Assembly: GCF_900087015.1 (NCBI RefSeq)
Contig: NZ_FLKP01000002.1
Span: 682,001 to 746,000 of the forward strand
Direction of reading: 5' to 3'
Length of the DNA stretch: 64,000 nt
Origin: Christensenella timonensis
GTDB lineage: Bacteria > Bacillota > Clostridia > Christensenellales > Christensenellaceae
Made by a program: the position numbers and the translations under genes. Positions 8,516 through 17,149 of this stretch are shown piece after piece. Position 1 is the first letter of the stretch. Each line of letters begins with the position of its first letter. The notes beneath the pieces are model-generated. The model was not told the DNA's origin, ran no database searches, and saw only the letters and a program-made list of their open reading frames with translations.

Positions 8516-8701
8516 CTGGCGAACAATAACGTACACACAATCTTTCAGGGAAGGCGTTAATGCCTGTGGCCGATTTGGCTGCCGCTGTTAGGAATACCGT
8601 GGAAACAATTTAAAAGAGTCGTTTCCGGAAGGGCCGTATACGGAGGCCCCCGGGGATCGAAATCTTTAAAAAATAACATGATGGAAAAAGGAGAAGGGAA
8701 A

Positions 8702-9757
8702 ATGAAAGCAAGGATAGCATTTATGCACAAACCGTTTGACTTGAGAATCGAAGATGTGGAGCTGCCTGAGATAAAGGCAAACCAGATTCTGGTCAAAGTA
8801 GGCGCATGCGGGATCTGCGGTTCGGATGTGCATTGTTATGAAGGAAAATCGGCTGAAGGACGTTATGATATTGCCCCTTATACACCAGGACACGAATGGG
8901 GAGGAACGATCGTAGAAGCCGGCAAAGACGTCCGGGGCTTAAAGGTAGGAGACAAGGTTACGGGGGACTGCGTTATGGCCTGCGGTGTTTGCGCAAATTG
9001 CAAGGAAGGACTGATGCCTTCCGCATGCCTGAATATGCGCGAAGCGGGCTTCCGTCCGGATTCGCCCGGGGGAATGGGGACATACCTGATTATCGAGGAA
9101 CAGTATGCGCATGCTATCCCTGCGGATTGGCCGGAGGAAATGGGCGCCTGGGTGGAAACCTTCTCGATCGGTTATTTCGGTATATGGGGCAATGGCGGTT
9201 ACATTGATGCATCCGATACCTGCCTGATTTTGGGGGCGGGGCCGGTGGGGGTCTCTGCGGCAATGGTAAGCAAGACGTCGGGTGCCAAGACGATCGTGGC
9301 GGATCCGAACCCGATCAGGCGCGAATGGGCCAAGAAATATGGTGCGGATATCGTGCTGGATTCGACAGCTTCCGATTATAGGGAAAAGCTGAACGAGGCG
9401 ACAGACGGCCGCGGGCCTTCCGTACTGGTGGAATGCAGCGGAAATGATGCGGCGATCGCTTCGATCTTTGATATCGCAGGGCACAGCTGCCGCGTAAACC
9501 TAGTGGGACATTCGATCGGACATAAGATCCCGGTGGAGATCGGCAAGACGATATGGAGCACGTTGAAGATTAAAGGCTCCGGCGGTACAAAGGACTGGGC
9601 GCAAAGAACAATCCGCTTTATGAACGCGATCAAGGATCAATATGATTTTGCAGCGCTGAATACGCACCATATTCCGTTTGAGCAATTGAATGAAGCGATG
9701 GATCTTGCCATGAACCATCCGGAAGAGGCATTTAAAGTGATGCTGACATTCGACTGA
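8702..9757 (+). CDS. zinc-dependent medium-chain dehydrogenase (polyol type)
   Basis: A 351-residue medium-chain alcohol dehydrogenase of the threonine/sorbitol dehydrogenase type. The catalytic zinc region is GACGICGSDVHCYEGK with GHEWGGTI, the structural zinc cysteines are spread over CVMACGVCANCKEG, and the nucleotide-binding fold contains LILGAGPVGVSAAM. The ATG at 8702 has AAGGAGAAGGG just before it, so the upstream ATG (8678) was rejected. The product oxidises a secondary alcohol of a sugar or polyol with NAD; the exact substrate cannot be read. It is the first gene rightwards after the regulator and is followed by a CUT2 transporter. Confidence 0.88.
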   Translation: MKARIAFMHKPFDLRIEDVELPEIKANQILVKVGACGICGSDVHCYEGKSAEGRYDIAPYTPGHEWGGTIVEAGKDVRGLKVGDKVTGDCVMACGVCANCKEGLMPSACLNMREAGFRPDSPGGMGTYLIIEEQYAHAIPADWPEEMGAWVETFSIGYFGIWGNGGYIDASDTCLILGAGPVGVSAAMVSKTSGAKTIVADPNPIRREWAKKYGADIVLDSTASDYREKLNEATDGRGPSVLVECSGNDAAIASIFDIAGHSCRVNLVGHSIGHKIPVEIGKTIWSTLKIKGSGGTKDWAQRTIRFMNAIKDQYDFAALNTHHIPFEQLNEAMDLAMNHPEEAFKVMLTFD

Positions 9758-9779
9758 ACCTTAAAACCGATCATAGTTG

Positions 9780-9852
9780 CGGTGCAGCCTTTTCGCCCAA
9801 GTGCCGACCGGCACGATACCCAAAAACAAGCCAGGGCGAAAGGGTTGCACCG
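9780..9852. repeat. 19-bp-stem structured element with nested hairpin
   Basis: Bases 9780-9798 pair with 9834-9852 (core GGTGCAGCCTTTTCGCCC against GGGCGAAAGGGTTGCACC) with only two G-U pairs. The loop holds a second hairpin GTGCC-GACC-GGCAC (9801-9814). No U-tract follows, so it is not a plain terminator. The loop segment ACCGGCAC (9807-9814) is exactly complementary to GTGCCGGT (9938-9945), which directly precedes a T-tract. Confidence 0.6.
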
Positions 9853-10007
9853 ATAAAAGTATTATCACTACAGTTTCTCTGAACTTTCCATAATTTTAAG
9901 AGTCAATAAAAACGATACCAATGCAATAGACCGATCTGTGCCGGTTTTTTGTTTTACGCAATAACCGGATATACGCAGCATGTAAATCGCATAAAGGAGG
10001 GATGATA

Positions 10008-11510
10008 ATGACGGAAAAGTATATTTTGGAAATGAAAAATATTTCTAAAAGCTTTTTTGGGGTACAGGTGCTGGAAAATGTCAACCTGCAGGTGAGACCG
10101 GGCGAAGTACACGTTTTGCTGGGAGAAAACGGAGCGGGAAAATCTACTTTGATCAAGATATTGTCCAGTGCATACCGTAAAGAATCGGGGACGATCCTGC
10201 TGGACGGAAAGGAACTGGTAGCAAACGACCCCAAAGAAGCGCTGGAACAGGGGATTGGGGTGATCTACCAGGAATTCAACCTGAACCCGTTCGTATCGAT
10301 CTACGAAAATATTTATCTGGGCAAGGAATTTACAAAAGGGGTCGTGATCGATACCGCAAAGGCGATCAAGGATGCCCAAAAATATATGGATATGATCGGC
10401 CTTGATGTCAGCCCAAAAATGTTGGTGGGGGATCTTAGTGTCGCACAAAAGCAGATGGTAGAGATCGCAAAAGCGATATCGGCCAACGTCAAGGTACTGG
10501 TACTGGACGAACCAACGGCCGCGATCACGGATACGGAGACGGAAAGGCTGTTTGAAATCGTAAACAACCTGAAGAAAAAAGGGATTGGCATTATTTATAT
10601 ATCGCACCGTATGCAGGAGCTGTTTGAGATCGGCGACAGGTGCACGGTCATGCGCGACGGCCAGGCAATCAAAACGCTGACTTTGTCGGAGACCAACGTT
10701 GACGACCTGACGACGATGATGGTCGGGCGGCATGTGGAGTTTACCAAGGTGGACAATCCTTATGTCGATAATCGTTACGATGCGCTCAGGGTAGAAAACC
10801 TGTGCTATAAAGATTTTTTGCAGGATATCAATTTCACCCTGAAAAAGGGACAGATACTGGGTTTTGCAGGTCTTGTCGGTTCGGGGCGAACCGAGGTAGC
10901 GAAGTGTATCATGGGGGCCTGCAAAAAGGACGCGGGCAAGATCACGGTGCAGAACGGGACACGTGAATTGAAAGCGGGCAATATAAAGGATGCGATCGAA
11001 CAGGGCGTCGTATATTTGAGCGAGGACAGGAAAGACGAGGGCTTGGTGCTGATGCATTCCGTTGCCGATAACATCGGTCTCCCGAACCTCAATAAATTTG
11101 GGAAGCGCCTCGTAAACAAAAAGTCATTGATCCATTTCGCCAAAGACTATATCCGGAAGCTGAGAATCAAAACCTATTCCCATGAGCAGGAATGTAAGAA
11201 CCTTTCGGGGGGTAACCAGCAGAAAGTCGTGATTGCGAAATGGCTGGGCAGGGACGCCGATGTCTACATTTTCGACGAACCCACCCGCGGGATCGACGTA
11301 GGGGCCCGGAGCGAAATTTATGACATCATGCTTCAAATCGTCAAAGCCGGCGCTTCGATTATCATGATATCTTCCGACCTTGTAGAGGTCATGAAGATGT
11401 GCGACAAAATCGTGATTATGAGAGAGGGAAAGATCGGCGGGATATTGGAAAACAATGAATTATTAACGCAAAAAGATATTATGGATTGTGCATTGACGGA
11501 GGATAAATGA
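10008..11510 (+). CDS. CUT2 sugar ABC transporter ATPase (transporter 1)
   Basis: A 500-residue double-ATPase of the RbsA/MglA type that powers sugar uptake at the cytoplasmic face. N-terminal half: Walker [10 protein letters not shown], degenerate signature LSVAQKQMVEIAKA, Walker B VLVLDEPTAAI. C-terminal half: altered Walker A GLVGSGRTE, signature [14 protein letters not shown], Walker [17 protein letters not shown] 10008 was chosen because it lies 7 bases after AGGAGG; the one at 10002 touches the SD. The order here is ATPase-permease-binding protein, unlike the other two CUT2 sets in the window. Confidence 0.94.
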   Translation: MTEKYILEMKNISKSFFGVQVLENVNLQVRPGEVHVLLGENGAGKSTLIKILSSAYRKESGTILLDGKELVANDPKEALEQGIGVIYQEFNLNPFVSIYENIYLGKEFTKGVVIDTAKAIKDAQKYMDMIGLDVSPKMLVGDLSVAQKQMVEIAKAISANVKVLVLDEPTAAITDTETERLFEIVNNLKKKGIGIIYISHRMQELFEIGDRCTVMRDGQAIKTLTLSETNVDDLTTMMVGRHVEFTKVDNPYVDNRYDALRVENLCYKDFLQDINFTLKKGQILGFAGLVGSGRTEVAKCIMGACKKDAGKITVQNGTRELKAGNIKDAIEQGVVYLSEDRKDEGLVLMHSVADNIGLPNLNKFGKRLVNKKSLIHFAKDYIRKLRIKTYSHEQECKNLSGGNQQKVVIAKWLGRDADVYIFDEPTRGIDVGARSEIYDIMLQIVKAGASIIMISSDLVEVMKMCDKIVIMREGKIGGILENNELLTQKDIMDCALTEDK

Positions 11511-11511
11511 A

Positions 11512-12486
11512 ATGAATACAGCGGAAAACAATAGTTTGAAAAGGAAAAAAATCAAATTATCGAGTTTGACCATTTATATCGGGCTGCTCGCACTGATCGT
11601 CGTTTTTGCAGTCGTTTGCCAGATGAACGGGAAGAACTTCCTGACCTGGAACAATATTTCAAACATCCTAGTACAATCGTCCATCATTGCGATCGTGGCG
11701 ATCGGCGCCTCGCTCGTCATTTTGACAGGGGGGATCGACCTATCGACGGGCGCGGTAGTAGGACTGATCGGCATGGCGAGCGCCCTGATGATCAAAAACG
11801 GTATGAGTATCCCGATGGCATGCATACTGGGCCTGTTGTGCGGCTGCGGATTCGGCCTGATCTCCGGGCTGGGCATCAGCTATGGTAAAGTCCCGCCGTT
11901 CATCATGACACTGGGGATGCAGGGCATCGCTTCCGGGATGACACTGGCTATATCGGGCGGCAAGCCCGTATCCGGCTTCCCGATGGAATTGAGCGATATC
12001 GCAAATACGACAATCGCCGGTATCCCGATCTTTATTGTATATGTGGCGATCCTGTACGTGGTGATGGTCTTTGTCATGAGCAAGACGCGTGCAGGACGTT
12101 ATATCTATGCCATTGGCGGTAACCGCAACGCGGCGCGCCTGTCCGGCGTCAACACCAACGGCATGGAAGCGTTCACTTATATTATCGCGGGTTTGTTTTC
12201 CGCCATTGGCGGTATCCTTTTGCTGTCGCGCCTGAGCTATGCTTCCACGACGGCAGGAAACGGATATGAACTGGACGCGATCGCAGCGGCTGTCATCGGC
12301 GGGATATCCTTGTCGGGCGGCCAGGGCAAGCTCATCAATACCTTGTTCGGCGCGCTGATCATGGGGGTGCTAAAAGCCGGGTTGCAGATTTTGGACGTTT
12401 CAACGTATTTCCAGCAGATCGCGATCGGCGCCATCATCATCATTTGCGTATTTTTGGACAAGTCCAAGGAACGTAAGGCGGAATAA
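11512..12486 (+). CDS. CUT2 sugar ABC transporter permease (transporter 1)
   Basis: A 324-residue RbsC-type permease with about eight to ten hydrophobic segments. Family hallmarks include VILTGGIDLSTGAVVGLIGM, YIYAIGGNRNAARLSGVNT and IAAAVIGGISLSGGQGKLINTLFGALIMGVL. It begins one base after the ATPase stop, with its SD (GGAGG) inside the end of the ATPase gene, so translation is probably coupled. It forms the membrane channel for the sugar delivered by the binding protein encoded at 12581. Confidence 0.94.
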   Translation: MNTAENNSLKRKKIKLSSLTIYIGLLALIVVFAVVCQMNGKNFLTWNNISNILVQSSIIAIVAIGASLVILTGGIDLSTGAVVGLIGMASALMIKNGMSIPMACILGLLCGCGFGLISGLGISYGKVPPFIMTLGMQGIASGMTLAISGGKPVSGFPMELSDIANTTIAGIPIFIVYVAILYVVMVFVMSKTRAGRYIYAIGGNRNAARLSGVNTNGMEAFTYIIAGLFSAIGGILLLSRLSYASTTAGNGYELDAIAAAVIGGISLSGGQGKLINTLFGALIMGVLKAGLQILDVSTYFQQIAIGAIIIICVFLDKSKERKAE

Positions 12487-12517
12487 GGACGTGTAACAGC
12501 GACCGATTTATTGCTGT

Positions 12518-12541
12518 GCGGGAGGCTTGCTTTTATCCCGC
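12518..12541 (+). other. stem-loop between permease and binding-protein genes
   Basis: GCGGGA pairs with TCCCGC around a 12-base loop. No U-tract follows. Such intercistronic stems can change the ratio of messages within an operon. Confidence 0.4.
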
Positions 12542-12580
12542 AAGGCTTTAATAAAAAAAGAAAGGTGAAAGGAAAAGAAG

Positions 12581-13636
12581 ATGAAAAAAAGAGTTGTGAT
12601 GTTTTTTGCGATCGTACTGGTATTGCTATTTGCGGTTACTGCCTGCTCCGTTCCGTCCCAACAGGGTGCGTCGGGCAGTGCGGCGGCCGAAGATGGCGGC
12701 GCGGCAGCGAGCAGCGCAGAAAATACGGGAGATAGTGGAGAGAAAAAAGAGGGAAACTTCAAAGTTGGCATCATCCCGATGACGCTCAACGATAATTTCC
12801 AGGTCATGATGTCCAATGCCGCCAAGGCAAAGGCGGAAGAGCTGGGGATGGAAGCGACGATCCAGGGCAGCACCGAGCACGTGGATGCGGAGGACCAGCT
12901 GCAATATATCGAGACAATGATCGCAAACGGCTACGATGCGATCCTGATCAGCCCGAGCGCTACGGAAGGACTGCTGACCGCGATCAAGAAGTGCCAGGAT
13001 GCGGGGGTTGTGCTCATCAACATGGATGCAAAGCTCAACGCGGAACAACTGGAAGAAAACGGGCTGGAAGCGGTGCCGCATTATGGTTCGGACAACTATG
13101 AAGGTGGAAAAAAAGCAGGGGCTTATGTTGCTGAAAATTTTGAAAAAGGTACAAAAACGGGCATCCTGTTAGGGATCGAAGGGCACGATGCCACACTGAC
13201 ACGGACACAGGGATTCAAGGATGCTGCCGGCGACGTGGTGGATATCGTTTCGGAGCAGACGGCTGATTTTGACGTGGAGAAAGGTTATACGGCCACACAG
13301 AACATGATCACCGCAAATCCTGACATCCAATTGATCTATGCTATCAGCGACGGCATGGGGATCGGCGCGGCAAGGGCGATTGAAGAAGCGGGATTGGCAG
13401 ACCAGATCAAGGTCGTCAGCTTCGACGGTATTCCGGAGAGCCTGCAGCTGGTGCAGGAAGGCAAGATTGAGGCGGACGTGGCCCAAGATGGCCCGGCGAT
13501 GGGCATGCTGTCGATGCAGGCCGCATACGACGCGTTACAGGGCAACGAGATCGAGATGGATGTAGATACCGGTACAAAAACGATTACGAAAGATAAGGTG
13601 GATGAATATCTGGAATACTTAACGCCATTTATGTAA
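12581..13636 (+). CDS. sugar-binding lipoprotein (transporter 1)
   Basis: A 351-residue RbsB-like substrate-binding protein. A lipoprotein signal peptide ends with the lipobox VTAC (Cys22), followed by a Ser/Gly/Ala/Glu-rich linker (about residues 23-52). The binding domain starts FKVGIIPMTLNDNFQVMMSNAAKAKA and contains the usual ANGYDAILISPS and IKVVSFDGIPESLQLVQEGKIEADVAQ blocks. Anchored outside the cell membrane, it delivers the sugar or cyclitol to the permease encoded at 11512. Confidence 0.92.
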   Translation: MKKRVVMFFAIVLVLLFAVTACSVPSQQGASGSAAAEDGGAAASSAENTGDSGEKKEGNFKVGIIPMTLNDNFQVMMSNAAKAKAEELGMEATIQGSTEHVDAEDQLQYIETMIANGYDAILISPSATEGLLTAIKKCQDAGVVLINMDAKLNAEQLEENGLEAVPHYGSDNYEGGKKAGAYVAENFEKGTKTGILLGIEGHDATLTRTQGFKDAAGDVVDIVSEQTADFDVEKGYTATQNMITANPDIQLIYAISDGMGIGAARAIEEAGLADQIKVVSFDGIPESLQLVQEGKIEADVAQDGPAMGMLSMQAAYDALQGNEIEMDVDTGTKTITKDKVDEYLEYLTPFM

Positions 13637-13700
13637 GCACAAAAGCGAAAAAATATACAGGAAAATAAACGTTCCAAACCACATACAAAGTAAAGTAATA

Positions 13701-13757
13701 GGGGGGCTGTTTCCCGTCTCGCGATTCCAACCACAGGAGGCGGGAAGACAGTACCCC
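13701..13757 (+). other. imperfect stem-loop after the binding-protein gene
   Basis: Bases 13701-13720 pair with 13737-13757 (blocks GGGG, CTGT, TCCCG, CTC) with small bulges. There is no T-tract, so it is more likely an mRNA-stabilising or attenuating stem than a full terminator. Confidence 0.5.
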
Positions 13758-13785
13758 AAACAATGAATGAAAGAAGGTAAGCGCA

Positions 13786-14562
13786 ATGAGGTTAAACGGG
13801 AAAGTGATTATGGTAACGGGTGCAGCAGGCGGGATTGGCAAAGCAACTGCCAAGATCTGCGCCGGGTATGGCGCGAAGGTGATCGCTGTTGATATGAAGG
13901 AAGATGGGGTGCGCGCATGCGCGCAGGAGATCATAAACGAAGGAGGCGAAGCGATCGCATTGAGCGCCGACGTCCGGAAACGCGAGACGGTAAAAAAGGC
14001 AGTAGAGGCGGGTATCGCTAAATTTGGAAAGATCGACGGATTGTTTAATAACGCGGGGGTCGTACGCTCATGCCCGTTGGTGGACTGTTCTGACGAAGAA
14101 TACGATTTCACGATGGACATCAATACGAAGGGCTCCTTCATCGTCGCGACGGAAGTTGCCAAGACGATGATCCCTAACAGGAGCGGCAGGATCATCAGCA
14201 CATCATCCATTTCGGCCTTTAAAGAAGAAGCGACCAACGGCACGTATTGCATGTCGAAGGCGGCGATCGCGATGATGATGCGCGTGATGGCACTGGAACT
14301 GGGACAATACAATATCAGCTGCCTGTCCATCGCACCGGGACATATCAACACGGGACTGCTGCGCGGCTCTTTTGAACAACGTGGTGCTGCGGAAGGAAAG
14401 TCGGTGGATGAGTTCTATGAGGAAATGCAGGCGACCATCCCGCTGGGCAGGCTTGCCGAGCCGGAAGAGATCGGCGAGATCGTGGCTTTCTTATTTGATG
14501 ACCGTTCGGCGTACATCGATGGAAACAATATCCTGATGGCCGGCGGGAAAATCATGGGTTGA
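13786..14562 (+). CDS. short-chain dehydrogenase/reductase (SDR)
   Basis: A 258-residue classical SDR: cofactor motif TGAAGGIGKA near residue 10, NNAGVV near 88, catalytic serine in ISTSSISAF and YCMSKAA for Tyr and Lys. The C-terminus (GRLAEPEEIGEIVAFLFDDRSAYIDGNNILMAGG) is typical. It reduces or oxidises a hydroxyl or ketone with NAD(P). No Gfo/Idh/MocA inositol dehydrogenase (IolG) is seen in the window, so this enzyme or the zinc dehydrogenase encoded at 8702 may carry out the first oxidation; that is inference. Confidence 0.9.
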   Translation: MRLNGKVIMVTGAAGGIGKATAKICAGYGAKVIAVDMKEDGVRACAQEIINEGGEAIALSADVRKRETVKKAVEAGIAKFGKIDGLFNNAGVVRSCPLVDCSDEEYDFTMDINTKGSFIVATEVAKTMIPNRSGRIISTSSISAFKEEATNGTYCMSKAAIAMMMRVMALELGQYNISCLSIAPGHINTGLLRGSFEQRGAAEGKSVDEFYEEMQATIPLGRLAEPEEIGEIVAFLFDDRSAYIDGNNILMAGGKIMG

Positions 14563-14585
14563 CAGACAGAACAGGAGGGAAGGAA

Positions 14586-15044
14586 ATGGCAAAAATAATC
14601 GGAATAGGTCATGCAAGCTTTACGGTAATGGATATGGAACGAACCCTTGCGTTTTATGTGGATATGCTGGGCGGCGAGCTTTTAACGGAAACGGTGGACG
14701 AGGGGCCGGAGCTGGGCACCTGTGTCATGGGCAAGGATGCGGAACCTTATGCGGCGCTCAAGGTTGCGATGGTAAAAATCGGAGGGCTGGAAATTGAATT
14801 TTTACAGTACCTGACGCCGCCGACCCGAACGCCGTATCATGGGAACCCGTCTGCCGCGGGTTCGGCACATCTTGCATTCAATGTCGACAACCTCGATGAG
14901 ATGTATGCCAAACTAAAAGCGCGGGGCATCGTCTTCCATTCTGAAGTCAATGACTGTATCAGGGATGGGAAGCTGGTATGGAAGTGGGTCTATATGCGCG
15001 ATCCCGATGGGATATGCTGCGAACTTGTCCAGCTTAGCGTATGA
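14586..15044 (+). CDS. VOC-family (glyoxalase-like) protein
   Basis: A 152-residue vicinal-oxygen-chelate fold protein with two beta-alpha-beta-beta-beta modules. It begins IGHASFTVMDMERTLAFYVDML and ends WVYMRDPDGICCELVQL. Metal-ligand candidates are the His in GHASF, the Glu in IEFLQ, the His in AHLAFNV and the Glu in CELVQ. Family members include methylmalonyl-CoA epimerase, glyoxalase I and ring-cleavage dioxygenases; the one acting here cannot be told, though an epimerase or isomerase step on an oxidised sugar is plausible. ATG 14586 follows GGAGGGAAGG; the upstream ATG overlapping the SDR end was rejected. Confidence 0.8.
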   Translation: MAKIIGIGHASFTVMDMERTLAFYVDMLGGELLTETVDEGPELGTCVMGKDAEPYAALKVAMVKIGGLEIEFLQYLTPPTRTPYHGNPSAAGSAHLAFNVDNLDEMYAKLKARGIVFHSEVNDCIRDGKLVWKWVYMRDPDGICCELVQLSV

Positions 15045-15078
15045 ACAACAGACGCAAAAAGAGAAAGGAAAGCATGCT

Positions 15079-16254
15079 ATGAAATGTTATGTTCTGGAGG
15101 GAGAATGGAGCCCCAAAGAGGGATATTGCCTGAATGAACGGGAAAAGCGCGATCATCGGGCGGCAAGGGGCAACCTTGTCTGGAAAAACCTGCGGGCAGG
15201 GATCGTAACGCGGGAAGACCCGCAGATAAGGGACGATGAAGTCCTGATCCGCGTAGGGGCGTGCGGGGTTTGCGGAAGCGATATGCATGCGGCGGAAATG
15301 GACGACGAAGGCTATACGAAATTTTCCGGACACCTGCGCCTGCCTGTGATCATGGGACACGAATTTGCAGGCGAGGTCGTCGAGGTGGGCAAAGATGTGA
15401 AAGATTACCGCGTAGGAGACCTCATCGCGGCGGAACAAATCCGCTGGTGTGGAAAATGCCCTTCCTGCAGGATCGGAAAATTCAATAACTGCTATGAACT
15501 GGAGGAAATAGGATTGTCGGCTGACGGCGCCTTCAGCGAATATGCGGTCGTCCCGGAAAAATATTGCTGCAATATCAATGGGATCGCGGAACTGCTGGGC
15601 AACAAACAGGCGGCCATGGAAGCGGGCGCATTGTCTGAACCGACCGGGGTAGCGTACAACGGCATGATGATCAACGGGAAAGGCGTTACGCCGGGCAGCC
15701 ATGTGGCAGTGTTCGGCTCCGGCCCGATCGGACTGGCGGCCATCGCGCTGGCGCGTGCTGCCGGTGCGGCCAAAGTATTTGCCTTTGATACGGTCAATGA
15801 AAAATTGGAACTGGCAAAAAAGGTAGGCGCAGACTTTACCTATAACCCTGTGGAACTGGCGAAGCAGGGAAGCAGTGCTGCGGACGCTGTTATGGAGGAC
15901 ACGGCGGGGATCGGGTGCAAAATGATCGTGGAAGCCGCCGGAAACCCGGATCGGACTTATCCTGACATCGTACAGTTGATGTCGATCGGCGCCAATGTCG
16001 TGCAGCTGGGGATGCGGGGCGGGCTTTCCCAGATTGACCTGACCCCGTTTTTGATCAAGGGATGTGCCTTTACGGGTTCGCTGGGCACGGCCGGCAATGC
16101 GATCATCCCGTCGGTGCTGCGGATGATGGAGCAAGGGAATATCGACATGCGCAAGATCATTACCGGACGATACCATTTGGATCTTACGGCAGAGGCTATC
16201 GAGGATGCCAAATCGGGCGTGCACGGAAAAATCCTGGTAAGCCAGAATTATTGA
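15079..16254 (+). CDS. iolM: zinc-binding dehydrogenase, probable scyllo-inosose 3-dehydrogenase
   Basis: A 391-residue medium-chain zinc dehydrogenase with an N-terminal extension of about 50 residues before the usual start of the family (IRDDEVLIRVGACGVCGSDMH). Catalytic zinc region: CGVCGSDMH and GHEFAGEVVEVG. Structural zinc cysteines: WCGKCPSCRIGKFNNC. NAD fold: VFGSGPIGLAAIALARAAG. The length and the MKCYVLEGEW-type start recall IolM of the Thermotoga inositol route, which oxidises scyllo-inosose at C3; the IolN-like hydrolase in the same island would act on its product. ATG 15079 follows GAAAGGAAAG. Assignment is by remembered family features, not by a search. Confidence 0.68.
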   Translation: MKCYVLEGEWSPKEGYCLNEREKRDHRAARGNLVWKNLRAGIVTREDPQIRDDEVLIRVGACGVCGSDMHAAEMDDEGYTKFSGHLRLPVIMGHEFAGEVVEVGKDVKDYRVGDLIAAEQIRWCGKCPSCRIGKFNNCYELEEIGLSADGAFSEYAVVPEKYCCNINGIAELLGNKQAAMEAGALSEPTGVAYNGMMINGKGVTPGSHVAVFGSGPIGLAAIALARAAGAAKVFAFDTVNEKLELAKKVGADFTYNPVELAKQGSSAADAVMEDTAGIGCKMIVEAAGNPDRTYPDIVQLMSIGANVVQLGMRGGLSQIDLTPFLIKGCAFTGSLGTAGNAIIPSVLRMMEQGNIDMRKIITGRYHLDLTAEAIEDAKSGVHGKILVSQNY

Positions 16255-16312
16255 CCGGGGAGGCAGACGGGCATAAGGGAATGAAGAGGATGTGCATGAC
16301 GGAGGGGGAACC

Positions 16313-17149
16313 ATGGAACTGAAATTTGGGATCACGCAATGGAGCTTGCCGGGGAAAGGGATATATGCCGTAAAGTATGCCGCTGAAGCGGGATTGGACG
16401 GATTGCAGATCGAGCTGGGATCGTATGAAGAGGGCTATTATATGGCGCAGCCTAAGATACAGAAGGACTATCTGGAGGATGCGCAGGAATACGGGATCGT
16501 GTTTCCGTCGATCGTACTCAATGATCTTGGGAACCACGGGTTTGTGGGAGATAAAACGTCGAAAGACTATAAAATTGCCGTGGAATCTTTAGAGCTGGCA
16601 CTTTTGACCGCCGAAGCCATGAAACTCGATACGATTATGATCCCGCAATTCTGGAAAAACGAAATCGTGGACGAGCGTACATTTGAAAACGCAGCTGCCG
16701 TATTGATGGAATTATGCCAAAAAGCGAGGAAAAGCGGCATCACCATTTACAGTGAAACGACGCTGCGCGCCGATAGGCAGATCGCACTGATGAAGGCGGT
16801 TGGACAGCCGAACCTGAAAACGTTTTACGATTCGCAAAATTACTATTTTTTTAAGGGATACAGCCAGAGCGACACCATAGAAGAACTTTACCCTTATATA
16901 GGCGACCAGCTCCACGTCAAGGATTGCATCGGACGAGACCGGATGGGCGGCGTTTTGAGCGGTGCGCTGCTGGGAACGGGCGATTCGGATTTCAAGTCAA
17001 CGATCCGCTTCCTGAAAAAAAAGGACTATGCGGGCTGGATTATCCTGGAAAATTATTACTATGTTAAACCGCTTCGGGATCAGGGCAAAGACCAGTTTGC
17101 ACTGATCGAAAGGGATTTGGAATATTTAAAAAGGGTGTTATACGAATAA
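16313..17149 (+). CDS. sugar phosphate isomerase/epimerase family TIM barrel (IolO-like)
   Basis: A 278-residue AP-endonuclease-2/xylose-isomerase-like barrel. Metal-ligand segments are visible: QIELGSY, TIYSETTL, TFYDSQNYYF, HVKDCIG and GWIILENYYY. In the Thermotoga inositol pathway a protein of this family (IolO) epimerises 5-dehydro-L-gluconate, the product of IolN, so its place 58 bases after the IolM-like gene fits. IolE/IolI-type isomerases belong to the same fold and cannot be excluded. The ATG follows GGAGGGGG; an upstream ATG (16292) was rejected. Confidence 0.75.
   Translation: MELKFGITQWSLPGKGIYAVKYAAEAGLDGLQIELGSYEEGYYMAQPKIQKDYLEDAQEYGIVFPSIVLNDLGNHGFVGDKTSKDYKIAVESLELALLTAEAMKLDTIMIPQFWKNEIVDERTFENAAAVLMELCQKARKSGITIYSETTLRADRQIALMKAVGQPNLKTFYDSQNYYFFKGYSQSDTIEELYPYIGDQLHVKDCIGRDRMGGVLSGALLGTGDSDFKSTIRFLKKKDYAGWIILENYYYVKPLRDQGKDQFALIERDLEYLKRVLYE

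Larger units (their letters stand above)
8061..8701 (+). other. 641-base intergenic regulatory region and long leader
   Basis: No convincing gene is present. The stretch holds a weak terminator-like stem after the regulator (AAAATGCA / TGCATTTT, 8088-8117), a perfect 14-base palindrome (8181-8194), a strong promoter (8232-8260), a cre-like sequence GGAAAGCGTTTTTA (8352-8365), operator candidate site 3 (8378-8391), an intrinsic terminator (8493-8515), and GC-rich inverted repeats just before the dehydrogenase gene (GGAAAC / GTTTCC at 8601-8626 and CCGTATACGG at 8634-8643). Together these suggest a regulated, possibly attenuated leader. Confidence 0.5.

Noticed and set aside
8232-8591. A 119-codon plus-strand open frame in the leader region
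   Set aside because: It starts at a TTG inside the -35 box of a good promoter, runs through the operator and the intrinsic terminator, has no SD and a low-complexity Lys/Arg-rich product.
9954-11057. A 367-codon minus-strand open frame
   Set aside because: It is antisense to the ATPase of transporter 1 and has no family resemblance.
15034-16335. A 433-codon minus-strand open frame
   Set aside because: It is the antisense shadow of the IolM-like dehydrogenase gene, whose zinc and NAD motifs are clear; the antisense product has no recognisable domain and is His/Arg/Phe-rich as such shadows are.
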